Assembly: GCF_012927405.1 (NCBI RefSeq)
Contig: NZ_JABBGM010000002.1
Span: 682,001 to 746,000, forward strand
DNA: 64,000 nt
Direction: 5' to 3'
Origin: Novosphingobium olei
GTDB taxonomy: Bacteria > Pseudomonadota > Alphaproteobacteria > Sphingomonadales > Sphingomonadaceae
Shown here: positions 43,420 to 51,891 of the stretch, in pieces
How positions within the stretch are numbered: the stretch's first letter is position 1
Layout of the letters: each line of letters begins with the position of its first letter
Made by a program: the position numbers and the translations under genes
Notes under the pieces: model-generated
What the model was told of the DNA's origin: nothing
The model's input: only the letters and a program-made list of their open reading frames with translations
Database searches by the model: none

Positions 43420-44072
43420 TCGCCTAGGCTCACAGATGCGAGATAGACGGCGTGCTGCGCGGCAAAGGCCCGCTGAAAGGCGGGCCGTGCTTCTGCACGC
43501 GCGATATACTGCATCAAATTTGCGTGAGGTTCGAGAAGATCGTGCCCGCGCAAACGGATCATCACCGACACCAGCATCAGATCGCCCGCGCTGAATTCCC
43601 CATCTATCCAGGGATTTTCGCCCAACCTCGCGGCGAGTAAGGCAAGACGGTAATGGATACGTTCCCTGATCAAAGGGAGACGTTCCTCGGTCCAATCGTT
43701 CTGTCCTTCAAGCAGCACCGCGGTCTGAAGCTCCAGGATCGGCGGCTCGACGGTGCTGACCGCCGCAAACATCCAGTTGATCGCGCGGGCGCGGGATACG
43801 GGATCAAATGGAAGAAGGCCCGGCGTCGTCTCCGCGAGATGGAGAATGATCGCGCCCGATTCAAACAAGGTCACGCCATCGGTTTCAAGCGTAGGGATCT
43901 GGCCGAACGGATTGCGCGCAAGGTGCGGCGGCTCGCGCAGGTCGGTGAAGTCCAGAAGCTGCACTTCGTAGGGGACACCAAGCTCTTCCAAAGCCCAGCG
44001 GACGCGCATGTCGCGGGCAAGCCCGCGGCCACGGTCGGGCGAGGCCCTGAATGCAGTGATCACGGGGGGCAC
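43416..44072 (-). CDS. Glutathione S-transferase family protein
   Basis: The 218-residue protein is predicted from GTG 44072, with GGGAG eight bases upstream; a longer ATG frame lacks this. The thioredoxin-like N-domain is seen, with the cis-Pro segment NPFGQIPTLETDGVTLFESGAIILHLAE. The helical C-domain contains ENPWIDGEFSAGDLMLVSV. It probably conjugates or reduces with glutathione; the substrate is unknown. It is divergent from the flavoprotein gene. Confidence 0.9.
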   Translation of the reverse strand: MPPVITAFRASPDRGRGLARDMRVRWALEELGVPYEVQLLDFTDLREPPHLARNPFGQIPTLETDGVTLFESGAIILHLAETTPGLLPFDPVSRARAINWMFAAVSTVEPPILELQTAVLLEGQNDWTEERLPLIRERIHYRLALLAARLGENPWIDGEFSAGDLMLVSVMIRLRGHDLLEPHANLMQYIARAEARPAFQRAFAAQHAVYLASVSLGD

Positions 44073-44173
44073 GCAGAAATCTCCCGAGCGATGATGATAT
44101 GGCCGAGAGTGCGCGGTCGGGGCGGCGACGACAACGCCTTTCCACATGGGTGTCGGCACGCTAGGGCGAGCCC

Positions 44174-45352
44174 ATGCCTTCCACCCATGATGTCATCGTG
44201 CTCGGCGCGGGCGCTGCAGGGCTGTTCTGCGCGGCAACCGCAGGCGCGCGCGGCCGCCGCGTCACCGTGATCGATCATGCGGACGAGGTGGGCAAGAAGA
44301 TCCTGATTTCGGGCGGAGGCCGGTGCAACTTTACCAATCTGCACACCGCTCCGGACCGCTACCTTTCCGAAAACGCACACTTTGCCCGCTCTGCGCTGGC
44401 ACGCTACACGCCCGCCGATTTCCTGGCTCTCGTCGAGCGGTACGGCATAGCCTGGCACGAAAAGACGCTGGGCCAGCTGTTTTGTGATGGCTCCGCACGC
44501 CAGATCGTTGCCATGCTGGTGGAGGAGTGTCGCGCCAGTGCGGTCGAAATCCGGACAGGTAGCGGCATCTCGAAGGTGCACCATGCCGACGGCATGTTCC
44601 ATGTGAGTACGTCAGCGGGCCCTGCGCTTGCAGCCTCCAAGCTGGTTATCGCCACAGGCGGTCCATCGATTCCCAAGATGGGCGCAACCGGATTCGCCTA
44701 TGACCTGGCGCGGCAGTTCGGGCTCAAGGTCGTGCAACCGCGTCCGGCGCTGGTGCCGCTGACGCTCGCCGGGGAAGACGCGCTGTTTCGCGAGCTGTCG
44801 GGCGTATCCGCCCCCGTGCTGGCGAGGGCGGGGAAAGCGGCTTTTCGCGAGGCAGCCCTGTTTACCCACCGCGGACTTTCTGGGCCGGCAATTCTTCAGG
44901 CGTCGTCCTACTGGCGCCATGGCGAGCCGATCCTGATCGACTTCCTGCCCGACGCTCGGCCCGATTGGCTGCTGTCGGCCAAGCGCGAGCGTCCGCGCAG
45001 CACGCTGCGCCGTGCCTTGTCGGAGGCGCTGCCCGACCGGCTGGCCGGCGCGCTGGGCGAGGCCATCGGCGTGAATCAGGAACTGGGTGCCGTTCAGGAC
45101 AAGACCTTGCGCGCGGCGCAGGAGCGGCTGGCGCGGTGGCGCTTCATGCCCAACGGCAGCGAAGGTTTCGCCAAGGCTGAGGTTACCGCCGGTGGAATCA
45201 GCACGGCAGAACTTTCGTCCCAGACGATGGAGGCCCGAAAGGTGCCGGGGCTGTTCGCCATCGGCGAGGCTGTCGACGTTACGGGCTGGCTTGGCGGCTA
45301 CAACTTCCAGTGGGCTTGGGCCTCGGCCCATGCTGCGGGGCAGGCGCTTTAA
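44174..45352 (+). CDS. BaiN/HI0933-type NAD(P)/FAD-dependent oxidoreductase
   Basis: The 392-residue protein has the FAD Rossmann motif DVIVLGAGAAGLFCA. The family hallmark GKKILISGGGRCNFTN is followed later by GEAVDVTGWLGGYNFQWAWASG-like AHAAGQAL. These HI0933-type flavoproteins include YhiN and BaiN; their substrates are mostly unknown. No Shine-Dalgarno site precedes the ATG, but a -10-like TAGGGC lies six bases upstream. It is divergent from the GST gene. Confidence 0.88.
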   Translation: MPSTHDVIVLGAGAAGLFCAATAGARGRRVTVIDHADEVGKKILISGGGRCNFTNLHTAPDRYLSENAHFARSALARYTPADFLALVERYGIAWHEKTLGQLFCDGSARQIVAMLVEECRASAVEIRTGSGISKVHHADGMFHVSTSAGPALAASKLVIATGGPSIPKMGATGFAYDLARQFGLKVVQPRPALVPLTLAGEDALFRELSGVSAPVLARAGKAAFREAALFTHRGLSGPAILQASSYWRHGEPILIDFLPDARPDWLLSAKRERPRSTLRRALSEALPDRLAGALGEAIGVNQELGAVQDKTLRAAQERLARWRFMPNGSEGFAKAEVTAGGISTAELSSQTMEARKVPGLFAIGEAVDVTGWLGGYNFQWAWASAHAAGQAL

Positions 45353-45455
45353 GCTGTCGCAGATTTGCGCAGCATAGGCAGGAACCGCCTGAGCCCATCG
45401 ACGCTTCAACCTCAAAAGGTGCGCGCAGCCGCGCCGCGAGCAGGGGAGAGCGACG

Positions 45456-45629
45456 ATGACTTCCGCAACCAGAATCGTGCCGGCAGCCATCGCTGCAAGG
45501 CTGGCTTACACGTCCTTGCGGACGGGAATCGGCTGGATGCGATTTGCGCAGTGGGATGCCGTGTTCGTTCACCTTGTTCTTGGGGCGGCCCTTGGGAGCG
45601 CTTCGATAAGGCTCGTCGGGCGACGCTAG
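45456..45629 (+). CDS. Possible small protein, 57 residues
   Basis: The open frame starts at ATG 45456 with GGGGAGAG eight bases upstream, within a 303-bp stretch otherwise without a gene. The product begins MTSATRIVPAAIAARLAY, has a hydrophobic centre (AVFVHLVLGAALG) that could be one membrane helix, and ends with Arg. No family is recognised. It is supported only by the ribosome-binding site, so it could be spurious. Confidence 0.35.
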   Translation: MTSATRIVPAAIAARLAYTSLRTGIGWMRFAQWDAVFVHLVLGAALGSASIRLVGRR

Positions 45630-45655
45630 CCGTCGACTGCCGGTTCATGTGCTAG

Positions 45656-47248
45656 CTATCGGCGCTTGAGTTCCTGCGCTGTAACCAACCGCGTCCAGGC
45701 ATCCAGCAACAGCGTTTCGCTGGTCCCGCGATCCGCGTAGGCCGCTCCATAATCGCGCAAGCACAGCATGAAGAGGTCATCGAACATGATGTCCTTGTTG
45801 CGCTTGGCGCAGAACGCGCGGGGTGACGACGGGGTAAAGTCATGGAAACCATCCGCCGTGGTGAAATAGACGGGGCCATCCGGGTTTGTCAGGCGCAGGT
45901 CGGCGATCGACTGCACCTCGACCTGGTTCACGACGATCTTTTCCGCACGCATGGCAGCGTCCAGTGGGTTGGCTGTATTGTTGACCTTTTCGTCCGCGCC
46001 CGGAACGTCCCGCTCGACCTTGCTGCCCGGCGCCCTGATCCGCTTCAGCAATGCGGTGGGGCCGTTGCGAAGCACGAAGATCGGCCGCTTGTTTTCAGCA
46101 CTCTGCCTTGCCTGCGCAAGCTCCGCCTCGAACACCGATTGCCGTACGCCGCCGTCGTAGTACGTGCGCTTCTTCCCGCCGGTGCCCGGGTCGGCGATCT
46201 GGACCTGCTGGTAGAACAGCGGCATGGCCGCGCTGGCGAGGCCGATACCGGCAAGGCACTGCTGGGCGTTGCGCACCGAGGCCGGGGAAATGCCCCTTCT
46301 GACGGCATCGGCCGTGAACAGATCCTGGGCGATGCGCGTGGCGTTGGCCATCATGAATTCACCATCATCGGCCCGCACCATGCCAACGAACACGTTCCGT
46401 GACAGCGCGGGCGGCGCCGGAAGTCCGGGTACTTTCGTGCCGCCGGACCGGGCAAGCCGCGCGATCATCGGGCAGGTAGCAGCAACAGCTTCCGGGCTGA
46501 GCGACTGGCCAACTTTGAGCGATTGGGCGAGCAACGCGCGCGAACAGAGCGCGTCTTCGAGACGGACCCTGAGGCGGGCGATGGCGGCCATTTCGCCGGT
46601 GACGGCCGCCAGCATGGTGGGGCGATAACGCCGAACGAGATAAGCTTCGCTGGGCGGTGCATAGACGGCTGAAAGTGCGCGGAAGTCTTCGTCCCCACCC
46701 GCTCCGACGAACAGGGCCTGGAAGGCGCCGGTGCTGACCCCGGTCACCGTGCCAAAGTGGTAGTTCCGGTCAAACCCCTTGGCGTGCAGCCGCGAGAGGA
46801 AGCCCGCGCCGTATGCTCCCCACTGACCGCCACCGGAAAGCAGCAGGTCCGCCGAAATCGGCTGGTTCGGCGTTGTGAAAGACCAGCCTTCGGCAAAGGC
46901 ATGCGCGTTGACGGTGGCCTTTTCTACCGCCTTGGCTTCCTGTTCCGATTGCTGCAGAGCCTGCTCAAGCGTCAGCACGGGGGCCTTGCCGTCTTCGACA
47001 GGAGCGCTCCCCTGGACCGGTGCGGCCGCTTCGACGGGGGCCATCATCTCCGCCAATCCGGCGGGGGGGCGGGGCAATGCGCCGGGCCGCGCCTGGCCGC
47101 GGATCTGCCGGACATAGGCCGATTGCGGTTGTGGCTGGGCGTAGCCCTTATCGCCTTCTAGGCCCCTGCATTCGAACGCGATCGGACCGGTGGTGCTGCA
47201 CCCTGCGGCGAACAGCGACAGCGCGAGGGGGAAGACGCGCCGGATCAT
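45656..47248 (-). CDS. Patatin-like phospholipase lipoprotein
   Basis: The 530-residue protein has a lipoprotein signal (LFAAGCST, Cys about 17) and a Pro/Ala linker. The patatin domain follows, with oxyanion loop SGGGQWGAYGAGFL, nucleophile Ser172 in GVSTG and catalytic Asp365 in YYDGG. Patatins are Ser-Asp lipid acyl hydrolases. Its ATG overlaps the stop of the upstream FAD oxidase (ATGA), so the two are translationally coupled. An outer-membrane location is probable. Confidence 0.9.
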   Translation of the reverse strand: MIRRVFPLALSLFAAGCSTTGPIAFECRGLEGDKGYAQPQPQSAYVRQIRGQARPGALPRPPAGLAEMMAPVEAAAPVQGSAPVEDGKAPVLTLEQALQQSEQEAKAVEKATVNAHAFAEGWSFTTPNQPISADLLLSGGGQWGAYGAGFLSRLHAKGFDRNYHFGTVTGVSTGAFQALFVGAGGDEDFRALSAVYAPPSEAYLVRRYRPTMLAAVTGEMAAIARLRVRLEDALCSRALLAQSLKVGQSLSPEAVAATCPMIARLARSGGTKVPGLPAPPALSRNVFVGMVRADDGEFMMANATRIAQDLFTADAVRRGISPASVRNAQQCLAGIGLASAAMPLFYQQVQIADPGTGGKKRTYYDGGVRQSVFEAELAQARQSAENKRPIFVLRNGPTALLKRIRAPGSKVERDVPGADEKVNNTANPLDAAMRAEKIVVNQVEVQSIADLRLTNPDGPVYFTTADGFHDFTPSSPRAFCAKRNKDIMFDDLFMLCLRDYGAAYADRGTSETLLLDAWTRLVTAQELKRR

Positions 47249-49107
47249 TCCACAACCCCGTATTGCTTGACGGCGGGGTTCCAGAAGATCGATCGCCCGA
47301 AATCGTCGAGCAGCGTTTCGCGGGCCTTGCGCCAGCGCATCAGCGGTGATGCCGGGTCGCTGACCGGGCCGTAGTCTGCATGCACCTTCGCGCTATCCAG
47401 ATCGCCGAGCTTGCCCCAGTGCATCGAAAACGCAACGCTGGCACCATCAAGCGCGGCACGCACGGCTCTGGCCCCCGCGGGCAGCACCGTGGCAAGCTGC
47501 CTGAGGCCGGCGACGGCCGGTGGGGGCAGCGGATGGCCCGAAGCATCGGGATGGGCTGCGGCCTTGTTGCAGATGAAGGGGGACAGTCCATCGATTTCGA
47601 TCACTGCCGTTTCCGGAAAGCGGGTGAAGGCCAGCGTGCCGCTCGCGTGGCTGACGAAACGGACGGTGAAGACAAACGTCCCGGGAAGTGGCGCAACGGC
47701 GGCACAGATCGCTTCGATTGCCGTGCGCAACTGGCTGCGATCGATCGCGAAGGACGCATTGTAGAGCGAGCCGGGGACGCCACCGGTCAAGGCATCGCTA
47801 TCGTGCAATTGGCCCCAGCTTTGCGGCGGCCAGATTTTGCCGGCTGCACCGAAGCTGCCGGTGTCGCGATAGAAATCGAATGCGCTTGGATGGTTGTCCA
47901 GCAGGGCGCGGATCAGGTCTTCGACCGGGTCGGACGCCGCAACAGCATCTTGGGCTGCAATCTGGGAGGCTGCTTCGCTCGGTCCATGGGCGAAAAGGCT
48001 CGACGCCATCTTCACCACGGCTTCGCCCGCGATCGGCGCCCGTTCGGCACTGCCCTGCTCGGCTTGGTGCGCGGGCGTAGGTTCAAGATAGAGCGTATGC
48101 AGTGCGTGAGGGCCGTACGGAGCGTGCGGATCGATCGTGAGCTCATAGAAGACCGGCCGCTCGGTTCGACCGAGATCGCGGGCCAGCGCCTCGAAGTCTC
48201 CACGGGCGATGGTGTCCAGCACATCCTCTTTCAGGGGCTGGTCGATGCGAAAGCGCTGGTAACGGGCAAGCTGGGCAAGCTCGATGGCGACGCCGGCAAC
48301 GATGCCCATGGCGCCGAGGTGCACGAGCGCGGCTTCGAACAGGGCGGTATCCCGGCGTACTTCAGGTGGCGTGCCGCCATCGGCCAGGGCTGCTATGCCG
48401 GCGTCGGAAAGTACCGGCGCACCATCCCGCTCGATCCACCAGTGCTTGTCCGGTCCTGCCACCAGATGGATGCCGACGATCATGTCCTGCGTTCCGCCGA
48501 AGCCAAGGCGCGAGCCATGCGTCGCGGTTGCTGCCGCGCCGGCGACGGTCGGGCCGAGAAAGCTGCCGCTCGTCGGCAAGCTCAGCCCCTTCGGCTCGGC
48601 CCAATCGACCAGCTCACGCCCGCGCGTGCCGCCCCCTGCGATTACCAGTCGATCCGCAGGATAGGGGCTCGCCGAATTGCGATGCGAGGTCGGAAGAAGC
48701 CCGACGAACGAGAGGCCGCCGCACATCAATTGCGACATAGGCGCGCCGATGAGGGGGGCGAAACTCCACGCCGTTCCGACCATGCCGGCAGCGAATGGAA
48801 CCCCGGGCTGGTGGGGTACGCCGGGAACGAACACCGGGTTGGCGATGCGCTCTGCGATGTGGGCAAGATAACCTTGCAGGACCGGCGCGATGTGGCCGAG
48901 CCGTTCGAGCGGGCCAAGTCCGTCGATGTCGGCGAGGTGTATGCGTGCCAACTCCACGATGCCGGGTGGCAAGTCCCCATTGGCGAAGTCTGTCGCCCCG
49001 ATGTCTGCGACATCCGGGCGAGTCACAGTCATGTGGTAGTTCGACCACCACGCAAAGGATTCATAGGAAATATTCGGCACGCAAAGCCCCCCCTCTTCGC
49101 GCGCCAT
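47245..49107 (-). CDS. PCMH-type FAD-linked oxidase
   Basis: The protein has 620 residues from ATG 49107 (a TTG nine codons upstream is also possible). The FAD-binding PCMH domain shows PTSGSFLGPTVAGAAATATHGSRLGFGGTQDM. The His in THGS lies where related sugar and sterol oxidases attach FAD. The C-terminal half resembles vanillyl-alcohol/gulonolactone-type substrate domains. The substrate is unknown. It has no clear signal peptide and is coupled to the downstream patatin lipoprotein. Confidence 0.8.
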   Translation of the reverse strand: MAREEGGLCVPNISYESFAWWSNYHMTVTRPDVADIGATDFANGDLPPGIVELARIHLADIDGLGPLERLGHIAPVLQGYLAHIAERIANPVFVPGVPHQPGVPFAAGMVGTAWSFAPLIGAPMSQLMCGGLSFVGLLPTSHRNSASPYPADRLVIAGGGTRGRELVDWAEPKGLSLPTSGSFLGPTVAGAAATATHGSRLGFGGTQDMIVGIHLVAGPDKHWWIERDGAPVLSDAGIAALADGGTPPEVRRDTALFEAALVHLGAMGIVAGVAIELAQLARYQRFRIDQPLKEDVLDTIARGDFEALARDLGRTERPVFYELTIDPHAPYGPHALHTLYLEPTPAHQAEQGSAERAPIAGEAVVKMASSLFAHGPSEAASQIAAQDAVAASDPVEDLIRALLDNHPSAFDFYRDTGSFGAAGKIWPPQSWGQLHDSDALTGGVPGSLYNASFAIDRSQLRTAIEAICAAVAPLPGTFVFTVRFVSHASGTLAFTRFPETAVIEIDGLSPFICNKAAAHPDASGHPLPPPAVAGLRQLATVLPAGARAVRAALDGASVAFSMHWGKLGDLDSAKVHADYGPVSDPASPLMRWRKARETLLDDFGRSIFWNPAVKQYGVVE

Positions 49108-49224
49108 GGTGTTGAATGCGGAAGCAGTGGTCAAATCCGAATTAAAGCCCCGTCAGCGTGTACTTGTGGAGAACTTCGCGACGCTGACCACCAGCGCATT
49201 GTCTAGACGGGCCAGAAGCCTTTC

Positions 49225-49479
49225 CTAATCGACTGGCTGACGCGAGTTGCGGACCAACGCCGAGATTTCATCGAGCAGCGCAAGACGTTGTTTCTTCAAG
49301 TCTTCCAGCAGAACTTGCGACAGAGGTTCGACACCGATTTCAGCGTGATAGATGCGTGCATCGATTTCGGAATGTGCCCGGTTGAGGCGTTCGAAGTGCG
49401 GGTTTTCGCTTTTCAGTTTCCTGAGAGTGGCCTGGTCGTGGGGAAATTCGTTGTGAAGCTGCTTGGACAGGTGAGTCAT
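49225..49479 (-). CDS. DUF465 (YdcH-like) protein
   Basis: The 84-residue protein starts at ATG 49479 with GGAGG seven bases upstream. It is mainly one antiparallel helical hairpin: NPHFERLNRAHSEIDARIYHAE, then LLEDLKKQRLALLDEI. This pattern is typical of the short DUF465/YdcH family, whose role is unknown. It stands before the oxidase-patatin pair and is divergent from the TIR gene. Confidence 0.85.
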   Translation of the reverse strand: MTHLSKQLHNEFPHDQATLRKLKSENPHFERLNRAHSEIDARIYHAEIGVEPLSQVLLEDLKKQRLALLDEISALVRNSRQPVD

Positions 49480-49635
49480 CTTGGTCCTCCGGTCGGCCTG
49501 TGATGTGCTTGCTGCTTTTCGGGATGCGCTTTGCCGAGGCCGCCTGCATTGTCCCCGATCAAAGGCGACCATGCGCGGTGTGTGCGGTGCGATATGCTGG
49601 CTTTGCCCCGCAATAGGCGCTAAATTGCAGTCTTG

Positions 49636-51609
49636 ATGGGGGAAACTGGTTCAGCAGCTGACGACGCGACAGTCACAGGCGGTTCCCCCGGTTCTGTTTT
49701 CGTCAGCTATTCCCGGCCGGATCGCGCGCGAGCGGCCCAAGTCGTCGCGCTGCTGGAAGGCGCTGGCTGCAAGGTGTGGTGGGATGGCCAGCTGGAGGGC
49801 GGACAGGCCTTCCTGCCGGAGATCGAAGCGGCCCTGACCTCCGCCGACGCGGTGGTCGTCCTCTGGTCGGTGACGGCTGTGGCATCGCACTGGGTCCGCG
49901 ACGAAGCCGAACAGGGCCGGGTACGCGGCTGTCTCGTTCCGTTGGGGCTGGATGGTACCGAACCGCCGCTGGGCTTCCGGCAGGTACAGGTCGTCGATAT
50001 CGCACGCTGGCGCGGCCGTGCCGACGATGCAGAGGCGCTGGCGATCCTGCGCGCGGTATTTGCGCGCTTCGGAGCCGAGGTTCCGGCGATACCGCGGCGG
50101 GTGCCGAAGCGTTCACGGCGCAATGTGCTGATCGGGGCGGGCGCGGCGACTCTGGCCGCCGGCATCGGTGGTGTCGGATTTGCGGTGTCCAGGGGACTGC
50201 TGCGGCTGCCCGGTAGCGTGGGTGAGAATTCGGTTGCGGTGATGCCGTTCCAGAATCTCTCTCCGGACCGGTCACAGGCATGGTTTTCGGACGGACTGTC
50301 GGAAGAGGTGCGGGCCGTTCTGGCGCGCAACCCACGGCTTCACGTCGCGGCTCCTGCCTCGTCCGTCAGTCTGCGCGATGCGGGGGACGACGTCATGGCC
50401 GTTTCGTCGAAGCTGGGTGTTGCCAACGTGCTTCGGGGCAGCGTGCAGCGGTCGGGCGATGCAGTGCGTATCACGGCCGAGCTGGTCAGAGGCAGCGACG
50501 CGATGGTGCGGTGGGCGGAACGCTTCGATCGCAAGCTTTCCGACGTATTTGCACTCCAGACGGAAATCGCCGAGACGGTTGCCGTCGCTCTCGTTGCCGA
50601 AGTGGCAGGCGATGATGTGGCGCGCCAAAGCGCTGTGGCGCAGCGTGACATCGGCGGGACCAGCGATGTCGCCGCGCACGACGCATATCTGCGCGGGCGC
50701 GCCTATTTCGAGCTTTCGGCGGGGGAAGAAACGGATCGCGCGGCGCTTGCGCAATTTGAAGCCGCGATCAGCCGCGACGGCAACTACGCGCAGGCGCACG
50801 CCATGCGTTCGACCATGCTGGCCGCGATTGCCAACGAGACGGGCGATTCCGGGGCCGTGCGAGGGCTTTATGCATCGGCCATCGAGGCTGCGCAGCGCGC
50901 GATCGCTTTGGCGCCGGAACTTGCGCAGGGGCATCTGGCGCTTGGCTATGCGCTCAACAACGGCGAGCTCGCCACGGCGGCGGCCTTGCCCCATTATCGC
51001 CGGGCGCGGGACCTTGCGATCGGCGACGCGGACGTCCTCCGATCAGCCGCGACCTACTTCGCGTTTGCCGGGGACAATGCAACGGCGGCACCCCTAGCGG
51101 CCAAGGCCATCCGCCTCGACCCTCTAAACGCACGGGTGTTCCGCACGGCCGGATACGTTGCCTATGCCGCGCGCGATTTCGGCGACGCCATGCGGCAAAT
51201 GCGCAAGGCCATCGAGCTCAACAATCGCATCGCGACCGCACACTTTTCAATCGGCAACGTGCTGTTGGCAAAGGGGGACGCGAAAGCGGCGCTCGAGGAG
51301 TACCGGCAGGAAGCCACGCCGCTGTTCGCGCTCGCCGGTTCGGCGATCGCCAGAGCGCGGCTTGGAGACCAGGCGGGCGCGAAGCGCGACTTTGACAAGC
51401 TGGTGGCCGACTTTGGCAACAACGGTCTGTACCAGCAGGCGCAGGTGCTGGCCCAGTGGAACGACGTGCCGGCGGCGCTGGATCGTCTGCGCAAAGCGCG
51501 CGAGGTGCGCGATGCGGGGTTGCTGCTTGCTCCCACCGACTGGATGCTCGATCCCTTGCGCAAAGAGGGCGATTTTGGGCGCTTGCTAACCGGGCTTACA
51601 GCGCGATAG
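49636..51609 (+). CDS. TIR domain protein with membrane helix, TolB-like domain and TPR repeats
   Basis: The 657-residue protein starts at ATG 49636. Residues 20-130 form a TIR domain (VFVSYSRPDRARA at the start; SHWVRDE with Glu90, the position of the NADase catalytic Glu). A membrane helix (about 153-178) follows. Next comes a TolB/FlgO-like region (SVAVMPFQNLSPDRSQAWFSDGLSEEV...NVLRGSVQRSGDAVRITAEL) and then several TPR repeats. Bacterial TIR domains hydrolyse NAD or signal. The architecture resembles membrane adenylate cyclase-like signalling proteins with TIR in place of the cyclase. Targets are unknown. Confidence 0.88.
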   Translation: MGETGSAADDATVTGGSPGSVFVSYSRPDRARAAQVVALLEGAGCKVWWDGQLEGGQAFLPEIEAALTSADAVVVLWSVTAVASHWVRDEAEQGRVRGCLVPLGLDGTEPPLGFRQVQVVDIARWRGRADDAEALAILRAVFARFGAEVPAIPRRVPKRSRRNVLIGAGAATLAAGIGGVGFAVSRGLLRLPGSVGENSVAVMPFQNLSPDRSQAWFSDGLSEEVRAVLARNPRLHVAAPASSVSLRDAGDDVMAVSSKLGVANVLRGSVQRSGDAVRITAELVRGSDAMVRWAERFDRKLSDVFALQTEIAETVAVALVAEVAGDDVARQSAVAQRDIGGTSDVAAHDAYLRGRAYFELSAGEETDRAALAQFEAAISRDGNYAQAHAMRSTMLAAIANETGDSGAVRGLYASAIEAAQRAIALAPELAQGHLALGYALNNGELATAAALPHYRRARDLAIGDADVLRSAATYFAFAGDNATAAPLAAKAIRLDPLNARVFRTAGYVAYAARDFGDAMRQMRKAIELNNRIATAHFSIGNVLLAKGDAKAALEEYRQEATPLFALAGSAIARARLGDQAGAKRDFDKLVADFGNNGLYQQAQVLAQWNDVPAALDRLRKAREVRDAGLLLAPTDWMLDPLRKEGDFGRLLTGLTAR

Positions 51610-51647
51610 CTTCGATGCCGCCACTTTCGGCAAAAGGGGGAATCTGC

Positions 51648-51866
51648 ATGAAGAAGATTGCACTTGTTCTGGCCTGTGCGGGATCGCTTGCTCTTGCCGG
51701 ATGTGGCCAAGGTGACGACAAGCCGGCCGCTACCGACACTGCGACGGCTTCGGCCGAAGCTACCGACGATGCAAGCGCTGCGCCCTCGGACGATCCGGCC
51801 GTCGACGCGGCGGCTTCGGAAGGTGCCTCTGATACCGGGAACCCGGTTCCGCCGAAGTCGAACTGA
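51648..51866 (+). CDS. Small lipoprotein
   Basis: The 72-residue protein starts at ATG 51648 with AAAAGGGGG upstream. It has a lipoprotein signal (LACAGSLALAGC, Cys 19) and a low-complexity Ala/Asp/Thr-rich tail without a recognised domain. It is transcribed 38 bp after the TIR gene and is probably part of the same unit. It may be an entericidin-like or spacer lipoprotein; the role is not known. Confidence 0.7.
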   Translation: MKKIALVLACAGSLALAGCGQGDDKPAATDTATASAEATDDASAAPSDDPAVDAAASEGASDTGNPVPPKSN

Positions 51867-51891
51867 ATTTACGTCGGCTGGACCTGCAGGA

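Noticed and set aside
47380..49206. 608-codon plus frame over the FAD oxidase gene
   Set aside because: It is antisense to a recognised oxidase; the translation has Arg/Gly-rich composition.
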